From: Streptomyces alboflavus
GTDB taxonomy: Bacteria; Actinomycetota; Actinomycetes; Streptomycetales; Streptomycetaceae
Length of the DNA: 64,000 nucleotides
Assembly (NCBI RefSeq): GCF_000716675.1
Contig: NZ_JNXT01000012.1
Span: 1 to 64,000 of the forward strand
Direction: 5' to 3'
Shown here: positions 52,970 through 61,695 of the stretch, piece after piece
Numbering within the stretch: the first letter of the stretch is position 1
Layout of the letters: each line of letters begins with the position of its first letter
Notes under the pieces: generated by a model
Seen by the model: the letters and a program-made list of their open reading frames with translations, nothing else
What the model was told of the DNA's origin: nothing
The model's database searches: none
Made by a program: the position numbers and the translations under genes

Positions 52970-54613
52970 TCAGTGGTGCCCGTCCCCGCTGTGGATCCGC
53001 CGGTACTCCTCCGCCGTGGCCTTCGGCACCTGCGCGCCGGGGCCGTACATCGCGCGGGAGAGGCGCGCCCGCAACCGCTCCGAGCGGGGCACCTTGCGGG
53101 CCACGCCGTTTGCGTCGACCAGCGGGCCCACCTCGTGGGGCTGGGGCTGTTCGTGGGCGGTGAGCCGGTAGCGCTCGGCCTGGCTGAGGGGTTCGTGGAC
53201 CTCGACGTACTCGCCGTGCGGGAGGCGTTTGATGATGCCGCTCTCGCGCCCGTGCAGGACCTTGTCGCGGTCGCGGCGCTGCAGCCCCAGACAGATCCGG
53301 TGGGTGACGACGAAGGCGAGCGGCGGGGCGACGAAGAAGGCGACGCGCACGAACCAGGTGATGGCGTTGATGGAGAGGTGGAAGTGCGTGGCCCACAGGT
53401 CGTTGCCGCCGCCGACCATCAGGACGCCGTACAGCGTCAGCCAGGCCACGCCGAGGCCCGTGCGGACGGGCGCGTTACGCGGCCGGTCGGCGATGTGGTG
53501 CTCGCGTCTGTCCTTGGTGACCCAGGACTCGATGAACGGATACGCCCCGATCGCCGCCATGATCAGCGGGAACAGCGCGAAGGGGATGAAGACCCCCAGC
53601 TGCAGGGTGTGGCCCCAGGCGTTGATCTCCCAGCTGGGCATCACCCGGATCAGGCCCTCGGAGAAACCGAGGTACCAGTCGGGTTGTGCGCCGGTGCCGA
53701 CGAGGTCGGGGCGGTAGGGCCCGAGCGCCCACACGGGGTTGATGGTGGCGACGGCGCCCATCATGGCGAGGACGCCGAAGACGAGGAAGAAGAAGCCGCC
53801 CGCCTTGGCGATGTAGATGGGCAGGAAGGGCGCGCCGACCACGTTCTTCTCGGTCCGTCCGGGACCGGCGAACTGCGTGTGCTTGTGGTAGAAGACCAGG
53901 ATCAGATGGGCCACGACCAGGCCCAGCATGATGCCCGGCAGCAGCAGGACGTGCACGGCGAAGAGTCTCGGGATGATGTCGTGGCCCGGGAACTCCCCTC
54001 CGAAGAGGAAGAAGGAGAGGTACGTGCCGATGACCGGGATCGACAGGATGGCGCCCTGCGCGAAGCGGATGCCGGTGCCGGACAGCAGGTCGTCGGGGAG
54101 CGAGTAGCCGGTGAGTCCGGTGATGAGGCCGAGCATCAACAGGGTCCAGCCGAACACCCAGTTGAGCTCGCGCGGCTTGCGGAACGCGCCGGTGAAGAAC
54201 ACCCGCATCATGTGCACGAGCATCCCGGCGACGAACACGAGCGCCGCCCAGTGGTGGATCTGCCGGATCAGCAGACCGCCGCGCACCTCCATGCTGATGT
54301 CGACGGTCGACTCGTAGGCGCGCGTCATCACGACGCCCTTGAGCGGTTCGTAACTGCCGTTGTACTCGACCTCCAGGCCGCTCGGCTCGAAGAACAGGGT
54401 GAGCCAGACGCCGGTGAGGATGAGGATCAGGAAGCTGTAGAGGCAGATCTCGCCGAACATGAAGGACCAGTGGTCCGGGAACACCTTGCGCATCTGGGTC
54501 TTGGCGAGGGTGTGCACGCCGAGGCGGCCGTCCGCCCAGTCGGCGACGCGTTCACCCTTGCCGGGACCGGGGTCGCGTGTGCCGGGGCCGGTGTTGCGGG
54601 CGCGTTCGCTCAT
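52970..54613 (-). CDS. Orphan cytochrome b (QcrB-like)
   Basis: A 547-residue diheme cytochrome b of the actinobacterial bc complex type, with about eight to nine membrane helices. Heme-ligand pairs lie in IRQIHHWAALVFVAGMLVHMMR and FAVHVLLLPGIMLGLVVAHLILVFYHKHTQF; the Q-site region GAILSIPVIGTY and the PDWYLGF segment (QcrB counterpart of PEWY) are seen. The essential QcrB of Streptomyces is encoded in a qcrCAB-cta cluster; here there is no qcrA, qcrC or oxidase gene, so this is a paralogue. GGGGGAG precedes the ATG. Its partner subunits, if any, must be encoded elsewhere. Confidence 0.9.
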   Translation of the reverse strand: MSERARNTGPGTRDPGPGKGERVADWADGRLGVHTLAKTQMRKVFPDHWSFMFGEICLYSFLILILTGVWLTLFFEPSGLEVEYNGSYEPLKGVVMTRAYESTVDISMEVRGGLLIRQIHHWAALVFVAGMLVHMMRVFFTGAFRKPRELNWVFGWTLLMLGLITGLTGYSLPDDLLSGTGIRFAQGAILSIPVIGTYLSFFLFGGEFPGHDIIPRLFAVHVLLLPGIMLGLVVAHLILVFYHKHTQFAGPGRTEKNVVGAPFLPIYIAKAGGFFFLVFGVLAMMGAVATINPVWALGPYRPDLVGTGAQPDWYLGFSEGLIRVMPSWEINAWGHTLQLGVFIPFALFPLIMAAIGAYPFIESWVTKDRREHHIADRPRNAPVRTGLGVAWLTLYGVLMVGGGNDLWATHFHLSINAITWFVRVAFFVAPPLAFVVTHRICLGLQRRDRDKVLHGRESGIIKRLPHGEYVEVHEPLSQAERYRLTAHEQPQPHEVGPLVDANGVARKVPRSERLRARLSRAMYGPGAQVPKATAEEYRRIHSGDGHH

Positions 54614-54716
54614 GCGGCTCCCCCCTCGGGCGGCTACCAGGGTAGGTGCGCCACGCGCCCCGGCAACAGGGTCGTGCGGTCCGCGGGGAAGAGGGCCCCC
54701 TCGGCCCCCGTGCGCC

Positions 54717-55862
54717 TCACCACTCGGCGAAGGAGCCGTCCGGGTGCCGCCACACGGGGTTGCGCCAGGCGTGCCCGCTCCGGTCGGCCGCGCGCACGGC
54801 GTCCTCGTCGACCTCGACGCCGAGCCCGGGCAGGTCCGTGCGGTGGGCGTGTCCGTCGGTGAAGCGGAACGGCTCGGTGTCCACGACGTACGACAGGAGG
54901 TCGGCGCTCTTGTTGTAGTGGATGCCGCGGCTCTGTTCCTGGATGAGGAAGTTCGGGGTGGTGAAGGCGAGTTGGAGGCTCGCGGCGAGCGCGATCGGGC
55001 CGAGCGGGCAGTGCGGGGCGAGGAGCGCGCCGTGGGTCTCCGCGAGGGCGGCGATGCGCTGGACCTCCGTGATGCCGCCCGCGTGCGACAGGTCGGGCTG
55101 GGCGACGGCGATGCCCGCGGTGAGGGCGGGCAGGAACTCCGCGCGGCTGTAGAGGCGTTCGCCGGTGGCGATCGGGACGGGGCCGGCCGCGACCAGGGCG
55201 GGCAGCAGGTGGCCCTGGTCGGGCAGGAGCGGTTCCTCGGCGAACAGCGGGTGCAGCGGGGCGAGTTCGGCGAGGACGCGGCGGGCGCTGGCGGGGGTGA
55301 AGCGGCCGTGGAAGTCGACGGCGACGTCCCGGTCGGGGCCGAGGGCCTCGCGGGCGATGGCGACGCGGTCGACCACGGCGGCGGTCTCGGCGGGCGTGGT
55401 GAGCGGTGACGTCGCCCCGGCCGCGTTCATCTTCACGGCGGTGAAGCCCGCCTCGACCTGCTCGGCGATGTGCTCGGCGAGCACGGCGGGCTCGTCGCCG
55501 CCGACCCACGCGTACACCCGCGCCCGGTCCCGTACGGGCCCGCCGAGCAGGGCGTGCACGGGCGCGCCGTACGTCTTGCCCGCGATGTCCCACAGGGCCT
55601 GGTCGATGCCCGCGACGGCGCTGGAGAGGACGGGTCCGCCGCGGTAGAAGCCGCCCTTGGTGAGGACCTGCCAGTGGTCCTGGATCCGCAGCGGGTCCTT
55701 CCCGACGAGGTACTCGGCGAGTACGTCCACGGCGGCGCGCACCACTTCGGCGCGCCCCTCGACGACGGGCTCGCCCCAGCCGACCACGCCGGCGTCGGTC
55801 TCCACGCGGCAGAACAGCCAGCGGGGCGGGACGAGGAAGGTCTCCACGCGGTCGATCTTCAT
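54717..55862 (-). CDS. dgoD: D-galactonate dehydratase-like enolase-superfamily enzyme
   Basis: A 381-residue mandelate-racemase-type enzyme that dehydrates a sugar acid. Metal and catalytic segments are all present: AVKMNAAG, VAVDFHGRFTP (first Asp ligand), LFAEEPLLP (Glu), IATGERLYSR (Glu) and LAPHCPLGPIALAASLQLA (catalytic His). This matches DgoD most closely. The upstream SDR in the same direction could be a sugar dehydrogenase, giving the start of an oxidative galactose or related pathway. No KDPGal aldolase or kinase is nearby. ATG 55862. Confidence 0.87.
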   Translation of the reverse strand: MKIDRVETFLVPPRWLFCRVETDAGVVGWGEPVVEGRAEVVRAAVDVLAEYLVGKDPLRIQDHWQVLTKGGFYRGGPVLSSAVAGIDQALWDIAGKTYGAPVHALLGGPVRDRARVYAWVGGDEPAVLAEHIAEQVEAGFTAVKMNAAGATSPLTTPAETAAVVDRVAIAREALGPDRDVAVDFHGRFTPASARRVLAELAPLHPLFAEEPLLPDQGHLLPALVAAGPVPIATGERLYSRAEFLPALTAGIAVAQPDLSHAGGITEVQRIAALAETHGALLAPHCPLGPIALAASLQLAFTTPNFLIQEQSRGIHYNKSADLLSYVVDTEPFRFTDGHAHRTDLPGLGVEVDEDAVRAADRSGHAWRNPVWRHPDGSFAEW

Positions 55863-55975
55863 GGTGTGTCCGTCTCTCCTCGCTCGGGGCGGTGTGCGGT
55901 GGGCGGTGGGCGCGCAGCGGTTCGGGACCACGCGCTTCGGGACCGGGCGGACCGGGTGCGCGGCGGTGGGTCCCC

Positions 55976-56743
55976 TCAGGCGGAGTCCTTCACCACGCTC
56001 CAGCCGCCGTCCACGGTCAGGCTCGTCCCCGTGATGTACGACGCCTCGTCGGCGGCGAGGAACGCGATGGCCGCCGCGACCTCCTCCGGCGCCCCGAACC
56101 GCCCGGCCGCCGTCCCCTCGACGCTGCGCGCCCGGTCGTCCTCGCCCACGTTCCCCCACGCGGGCGTCAGGATCGGCCCCGGCAGGACGGCGTTGACCCG
56201 CACCTCGGGCCCGTACTCGACGGCGAGCTGCCCGCACAGGGAGACCAGGGCGCCCTTGCTCGCCGCGTAGGCGGGGCGGCCCGGGATGCCGGTGCGGGCG
56301 TGCACGGAGGAGGTGAGGACGACGGCGCCGCGGTGGGCGCGCAGGTCGGGCAGGACGGCCTTGACGCCGAGGAACGTGCCGGTGAGGTTCACCGCGAGCT
56401 GGTGCTCCCAGGAGGCCTGGGTCATGGCGTGGGCGGGGGCGACCTCGCAGGCGTAGGCGTTGCTGGAGAGCACGCCGACGGGGCCGAAGCTGTGCGCGGC
56501 CGCGAGGACCTGGTCCCAGTCGGCGGCGTCGGCGACGTCCGCGCGGACGAACACCGCGCTGCCGCCCCCGGCCCGGATGCCCTCCGCGACCAGCTCGCCG
56601 TGGTCCGCGTCCACATCGGACACGACGACGGCCGCGCCCTCGGCGGCGAGGCGGACGGCGGTGGCGGCCCCGATGCCGGAGGCGCCGCCGGTGACCACGG
56701 CGACTTTGCCGGTGAAGCGGGATGCGGGTGCGCTTGGGTTCAC
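55976..56743 (-). CDS. SDR sugar/alcohol dehydrogenase
   Basis: A 255-residue SDR with TGGASGIGAATA cofactor loop, VVVSDVDADH (Asp ending strand 2, suggesting NAD preference), Ser in LTSSVHARTG and YAASKGA active site, and the usual C-terminal SYITGTSLTVDGGWSV. The normal NNAG motif after strand 4 is changed to SSNAYACEV. I prefer the GTG at 56743 (GAGGGG nine bases upstream) over ATG 56788. It precedes the galactonate dehydratase gene by 113 bp in the same direction, which suggests a sugar dehydrogenase role; that is inference. Confidence 0.85.
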   Translation of the reverse strand: MNPSAPASRFTGKVAVVTGGASGIGAATAVRLAAEGAAVVVSDVDADHGELVAEGIRAGGGSAVFVRADVADAADWDQVLAAAHSFGPVGVLSSNAYACEVAPAHAMTQASWEHQLAVNLTGTFLGVKAVLPDLRAHRGAVVLTSSVHARTGIPGRPAYAASKGALVSLCGQLAVEYGPEVRVNAVLPGPILTPAWGNVGEDDRARSVEGTAAGRFGAPEEVAAAIAFLAADEASYITGTSLTVDGGWSVVKDSA

Positions 56744-56946
56744 GTGCGGCGTCCCCTCGTGCGGGTGGGCGGCGACCGCTGATGGCATGCGCCGTCCACT
56801 CTATGTCCGGTGCCGGCTCCGGACACCTGCCGACTCAGCGGCCCCGCCGTACTCCGCGGTCTCCCGGGGTGCCCCGGACACCACGGACGCCTCAGAAGCC
56901 GCAGAGGCTGTGGAGGCCGCGCTGTCCTGCCGTGAGGACGCGGGTG

Positions 56947-57819
56947 TCAGGTCCCGGTGGGGCGCGGTGCGGGCAGGATCTGCCGCAGCCGCGGCGAGGG
57001 GTGCCGCTCGCGCTGCCACTCGCGCGGATAGCCGACGGAGACCTCCACGTGCGGAACGCCCTCGTGCCAGATGGTGCGCGGGATGTGCAGATGGCCGTAG
57101 ACGACGGCCGCGGCGCGGTAACGCACGGGCCAGTCGGCGGTCGCCTCGGTGCCGCACCACAGGGCGAACTCGGGGTAGTGCAGGATGCGCGTGGGCTCCC
57201 GGACGACCGGCCAGTGGTTGATGAGGACGGTCGGCAGCTCGGGGTCGAGGGCGTCGAGCCGTTCCTCGGTGAAGGCGACGCGGGCGCGGCACCAGTCCTC
57301 GCGGGTGGCGTACGGGTCCGGGTGCAGGAGCACCTCGTCCGTGCAGACCACGCCGGTCTCGTACGCGTACGCGAGGGCGTCCTTCTTGGTGTGCTTGCCC
57401 GCGGGCCGGAACGTGTAGTCGTACAGCAGGAACAGCGGGGCGACGACCGCGGGACCGCCCTCGCCGCGCCAGACCGGGAACGGGTCCTCGGGGGTGTGCA
57501 CGCCGAGGCTCCGGCACAGCTCCACGAGGTGGCGGTAGCGGGCCTCGCCGCGCAGTTGGTTCGGGTCGTCGCGGGGCGTCCACAGCTCGTGGTTGCCGGG
57601 CGACCAGATCACCGTGTCGAAACGCTCGGTGAGGGTGCGCAGCGCCCACTCGATGTCGCTCATCATCTCGCCGATGTCACCGGCGACTATCAGCCAGTCG
57701 CCCTCGTGTTCCGGCCAGAGCTCGTCGACGAACTTCCGGTTCTCGGCATAGGCGATGTGCAGGTCACTGATGCCGAACAGCCTCGGCGCCCGTCGGGATG
57801 CGGCAGATGTCGTCACCAC
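56947..57819 (-). CDS. Calcineurin-like metallophosphoesterase
   Basis: A 290-residue cytoplasmic metallophosphoesterase with all five family motifs: GISDLHIAY (DxH), VAGDIGE (GDxx), SPGNHELW (GNHE), INHWPVV (H) and YGHLHIPR (GHLH). The substrate is unknown. In many Streptomyces this gene is paired with a 4'-phosphopantetheinyl transferase gene; no such gene is present on either side here. Start is GTG 57819 (GTG 57816 possible). The next gene upstream is divergent. Confidence 0.88.
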   Translation of the reverse strand: MVTTSAASRRAPRLFGISDLHIAYAENRKFVDELWPEHEGDWLIVAGDIGEMMSDIEWALRTLTERFDTVIWSPGNHELWTPRDDPNQLRGEARYRHLVELCRSLGVHTPEDPFPVWRGEGGPAVVAPLFLLYDYTFRPAGKHTKKDALAYAYETGVVCTDEVLLHPDPYATREDWCRARVAFTEERLDALDPELPTVLINHWPVVREPTRILHYPEFALWCGTEATADWPVRYRAAAVVYGHLHIPRTIWHEGVPHVEVSVGYPREWQRERHPSPRLRQILPAPRPTGT

Positions 57820-57948
57820 GTGAGGCTAACCGACGTGCGCTGTCGCGCCGCAGTCGCGCCCCGGGTGCTCCACGCGACCTCGGTGCGCCCTCGGCGACCA
57901 AGGTCTAAGGTGCCCAGAAGGCGGTTCTGGTCACGGACGGGGGCTTGA

Positions 57949-60900
57949 GTGGACGCCGGCACGGTGGGGCTTCGGATCGCGTCGTCGGTGATGGTGCCGC
58001 TGGTGAAGCGGTTGCTGCTGCCGCCCAAGAGACTGCCGGGGGCCGAGTTCGGCGAGCGGCCGGTGCGCATCGGGCGGCTCCTGTCGTTCACCGGTGACAA
58101 GCGCGTCCTCAGCGAGGCCGATCTCTACCAGCTCGCCCGGGAGTTGGTGCGCCGCGCGATGCGCGCCGCGGGCCCCCACGACCCGCCCATCGCCCCCGAC
58201 GAGCAGAACGCCGTCGGCTACGCCCTCGGCCACACCCTGCGCGCCCTCGGCGAACTCGACATGGACGACGTACAGGCCTACGACCTCGGCCCGGAGAAGC
58301 TCGCCGCCGCCCTGGTCCACGCCAGCGCCCCGGAGACCCGCGCGCTGCTCAGCGCCGACGCCGCCCGCCTGCACGACCGGCTGCTCGTCACCGCCTGTCT
58401 GCATCTGGTCCACCAGTTCAGCACGCGCCCCGGCTTCGAGGCCCGCACCCAGGTCGAGACGCGCCGCAGCCTGAGCGAGCAGAAGGAGCAACTGCGGCTG
58501 CTCCTGGAGCGACTGCCCACGACCCTCGCCGAGGACACCGACTTCGAGCAGGCCTACGCCGACTACGTGGTCACCCAGCACAGCAGCCTCACCATCCACG
58601 GCGTCGACCTGCACGACCCGCAGAGCCAGGCCTGGCCGCTGGAGACCGCCTACTTGAGCCTGGAGGCCGCGCCCGCCCGCGACCCCGCCGAGCCGGTCCC
58701 CGGGGCGGGCAACGGCGACCCCGACGGCCGCGGCGTCGACCCGGACCCGGAGTCCGACCGCACGGCGGGCCCCGTCGAGACGGCCCTCGCCGCGCACGAC
58801 CGGGTGCTGCTGCGGGGCGTCGCCGGGACCGGCAAGACCACACTGGTGCAGTGGCTCGCCATCACCACCGCCCAGCAGGAGCGGGTGCCGGGCCATCTGC
58901 CGCAGCTCCTCGGCCGGGTGCCGTTCGTGCTCCCGCTGCGCACGCTGGCCCGCGAGGACACCGAACTGCCCATGCCCGACGGCTTCCTGAAGTGGATCGA
59001 CTGCCCGCTGACGGGCAGCGAGCCCAAGGGCTGGGCGGTGCGGGTGCTGCAGGCGGGCCGCGGCATGCTCCTGATCGACGGTGTCGACGAGATCCCGGAG
59101 GCGGAGCGGCCCCGCGCGCGGGCCTGGCTCGCGAAGCTGCGCTCCGCCTTCCCCGGCAATCTGTGGCTGGTCACGACACGGCCCTCCGCGCTGCCCCGGG
59201 ACTGGCTCGGCCGCGAGGGCTTCCGCGAGTTCACGCTCACGCCGATGCGTCCTGGCGACGTACGGCGGTTCGTGCGGCGCTGGCACGAGGCGGCCGGAGC
59301 GGGCGACGAACTCGCCGGGAAGCTCCTTCCGCTGCTGCGGGCCTCGCCGGAGCTGAGCCGCCTGTCCACCAACCCGCTGCTGTGCGCCCTGATGTGCGCG
59401 CTGCACCGCGAGCGCCGCGGCTTCCTGCCGCCGGGCCGGATCGCGCTGTACGAGGCCGCCCTCTCGATGCTCCTGGAGCGCCGCGACCGCGAGCGCGACC
59501 TGTACGGCCGGCAGCCGCCGCCCCTGGACCAGATGTCCGCGACGGAGCCCCTGAAGCGGCTCGCGTACTGGCTGATCCGCAACGAACGCACCATCCTGCG
59601 GCGGCAGGACGCCGTCGACCTGGTGGAGAAGCTGCGCCCGTCCGTGCCGCAGCTCGCCGCCGTCGGCACGTCCGACGACGTCCTCCGGCTGCTCCTGGTG
59701 CGCACCGGCCTGCTGCGCGAACCGGCCGAGGGCGCCGTGGACTTCATCCACCGCACCTTCCAGGACTTCCTCGGCGCCAAGGCCGCCCTGGAGGAGCACG
59801 ACATCGGCGCCCTGGTCGCGCACGCGCACCTCGACCAGTGGGAGGACGTCCTGCAGATGGCCGTCGCCCAGGCCAGGCCCGACGAGCGCGCCGACCTCCT
59901 CACCCGGCTCACCGGCCGCGCCGACCGCGAGGAGGACGACACGGTGCGCGCCCGGCTCCGGCTGCTCGCGCTCGCCTCCCTCGGCCAGGCCACCCGCCTC
60001 GACCCGGAGGTCCGCAGGACCGTCGAGGAGCGGGCCGCGCAGCTCCTGCCGCCCCGCAGCATGCGTGAGGCCAGGGCCCTCGCGGAGACCGGGGCGCTGC
60101 TGCTCGGCCTGCTGCCCGGCGCCGACAGCCTCACGGGCGACGCCGAGGTCACGACGGTGCACGCGATCTGCCGCATCGGCGGCGACGCGGCCCTGGCCCG
60201 GCTGCGCGAGTTCGTGACCACACGGCAGCCCGCGGTGCGCTCCCAGCTCCTCGCGCACTGGGACCGGTTCGACACCGACGCGTACGCCGAGGAGATCATC
60301 AAGCCGCTGCTCGCGGCCGGCGCGGGCGAGGCCGTCACGGTGCGCTCGGCGGCCGAGCTGAAGTCGCTGAGCACGATGTCCGGGTACGAACGCGTGGTGC
60401 TCCAGGGCGACTTCGCCGAGCGGGACATCGTCGGCGCGCTCGACGCGGAGGGGCTGCGCGAACTGCGCCTGCGCGGCAACATGCGGCTGACGTCGCTCGG
60501 CTTCCTGTCGACGTTCCCCGCCCTGGAGGCCCTGGCCCTGCACGGCTGCCGCGCCATCAGCGACACCGCGCCCCTGACCCGGCTGCCCCTGCTGCGCCGT
60601 CTCACCCTCGCCGACCTGCCCCAACTGGAGCCCCTCGCCCGGCTTTCGGCGTGCCCGCGCCTGGACTCGCTGCTCCTGGGCGCCGCGGTGCCCTGGCGCG
60701 GGCTGCGGGACCTGCCACGACCGGGCGCGCTGCGGCTGCTCGCGCTGCCGCCGGACGCCGTCGAGCTGGCCGCCATCACCGCCCTGACGGAGCTGCGGGA
60801 GCTGCGCCTGCACAACGCGAGCGACCGGCTGCGGCCTGACGACTGGGACGCGCTGCTCGCCCAGCTGCCCGCGCTGCGCACCCTGCGGCTCTCGCACGAG

Positions 60901-61179
60901 CAGCTGAGCATGATGCTGTTCCCGCCGGGCGCCCGCATTCCGCAGCTCACCGGCCTCGAAGTGCGGTCGCGGCCCGGCGCCGCGGTGTCGCTGCGGCGGA
61001 TCGCCCGCCGCCTTCCGGGACTCGAAGAGGTCCACCTCTCCCTGTTCGACACGGTCGACCTGGTGCATCTGGCGGGCCTTCCGGCGCTCAGGCGGGTGCG
61101 CCTGGACTATCCGGGCGAGGTGCACCAGGCGGACGAGCTGCCCGCGCGGGTGGAGTTGACGGTGCGGCCGCGGCACTGA
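57949..61179 (+). CDS. NACHT ATPase with LRR-like C-terminus (NLR-like, bNACHT type)
   Basis: A 1076-residue protein built like animal NLRs. Residues 1-240 form a helical N-terminal domain resembling the NACHT N-terminal helical domain of actinobacterial bNACHT proteins (LLSFTGDKRVLSEADLYQLARELVRRAM). The NACHT domain has Walker A GVAGTGKTT (290-298), Walker B LLIDGVDEIPE (about 373-383) and LVTTRPSALP sensor 1. A winged-helix/helical segment follows (FIHRTFQDFLGAKAAL). Residues about 830-1070 hold leucine-rich repeats (LRELRLRGN, ALEALALHGC, LRRLTLADLPQLEP, LRTLRLSHE). Start GTG 57949 after GGGGG. Related bNACHT proteins give phage defence; no separate effector gene is coupled to it. Confidence 0.87.
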   Translation: MDAGTVGLRIASSVMVPLVKRLLLPPKRLPGAEFGERPVRIGRLLSFTGDKRVLSEADLYQLARELVRRAMRAAGPHDPPIAPDEQNAVGYALGHTLRALGELDMDDVQAYDLGPEKLAAALVHASAPETRALLSADAARLHDRLLVTACLHLVHQFSTRPGFEARTQVETRRSLSEQKEQLRLLLERLPTTLAEDTDFEQAYADYVVTQHSSLTIHGVDLHDPQSQAWPLETAYLSLEAAPARDPAEPVPGAGNGDPDGRGVDPDPESDRTAGPVETALAAHDRVLLRGVAGTGKTTLVQWLAITTAQQERVPGHLPQLLGRVPFVLPLRTLAREDTELPMPDGFLKWIDCPLTGSEPKGWAVRVLQAGRGMLLIDGVDEIPEAERPRARAWLAKLRSAFPGNLWLVTTRPSALPRDWLGREGFREFTLTPMRPGDVRRFVRRWHEAAGAGDELAGKLLPLLRASPELSRLSTNPLLCALMCALHRERRGFLPPGRIALYEAALSMLLERRDRERDLYGRQPPPLDQMSATEPLKRLAYWLIRNERTILRRQDAVDLVEKLRPSVPQLAAVGTSDDVLRLLLVRTGLLREPAEGAVDFIHRTFQDFLGAKAALEEHDIGALVAHAHLDQWEDVLQMAVAQARPDERADLLTRLTGRADREEDDTVRARLRLLALASLGQATRLDPEVRRTVEERAAQLLPPRSMREARALAETGALLLGLLPGADSLTGDAEVTTVHAICRIGGDAALARLREFVTTRQPAVRSQLLAHWDRFDTDAYAEEIIKPLLAAGAGEAVTVRSAAELKSLSTMSGYERVVLQGDFAERDIVGALDAEGLRELRLRGNMRLTSLGFLSTFPALEALALHGCRAISDTAPLTRLPLLRRLTLADLPQLEPLARLSACPRLDSLLLGAAVPWRGLRDLPRPGALRLLALPPDAVELAAITALTELRELRLHNASDRLRPDDWDALLAQLPALRTLRLSHEQLSMMLFPPGARIPQLTGLEVRSRPGAAVSLRRIARRLPGLEEVHLSLFDTVDLVHLAGLPALRRVRLDYPGEVHQADELPARVELTVRPRH

Positions 61180-61695
61180 GGACGTGCCTGCGGGCGGGTC
61201 TGCGTACGTGCTGGGCGCGCGGCTCTGCGTACATGCTGCGCGCGCGGCTCTGCGTACATGCTGCGCACGCGGCTCTGCGTACGCCCCCGCGCGCGTCCCG
61301 CGGCCGCGCCCCTCCGCGCGCCCGCTCCCGATCGGTTCCCGACCGCTCTCGACCCCGAGCCCGTCGAAATCTGAGCGGCACCCGACCGGAAAACCACCGG
61401 AATCGGACCGTCCGAGGACCGCCGTCCGACCTCGGTCCGACCGCCGTCCGACCGGCTCCGGACCCGCTCCGCCACGAGCCCCCGATCGCATACCGCACCG
61501 TGTCACGGATCCGCCGTAATATGCCCGATCGGCTCGCCCGTAAGCCCTGGCCAGGGGATAGTGGGAGGTGTAACTTCTTTCACCCTCAAAGCAGTTGACC
61601 CCGGCAAGGAGCAGCAAAGGAGCGGCGCGGAACCCGCGTGACCGGCGGGACGAGACACCAGCGGGCGGCCAAGGACGGGAGCGGAATCCGGCGAG
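61180..61695. other. 516-bp gene-free region after the NACHT gene
   Basis: No supported gene. It contains a 25-bp tandem array (61201-61290), a stretch rich in GTCCGACC/CCGGA motifs (61380-61470), and an AT-richer segment with GTAATATG (61514) and TAACTTCTTTC (61571), likely holding the promoter for the downstream gene at 61696. Confidence 0.55.
61201..61275. repeat. 3 x 25-bp tandem repeat
   Basis: Units start at 61201, 61226 and 61251 (TGCGTACATGCTGCGC plus CGCGGCTC) with one to three mismatches, then a partial fourth unit at 61276. They lie 21 bp after the NACHT gene stop. There are no spacers, so this is a minisatellite and not a CRISPR. Confidence 0.88.

Noticed and set aside
61201..61290. 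Possible CRISPR array
   Set aside because: The 25-bp units are directly adjacent with no spacers, and no cas genes are present.
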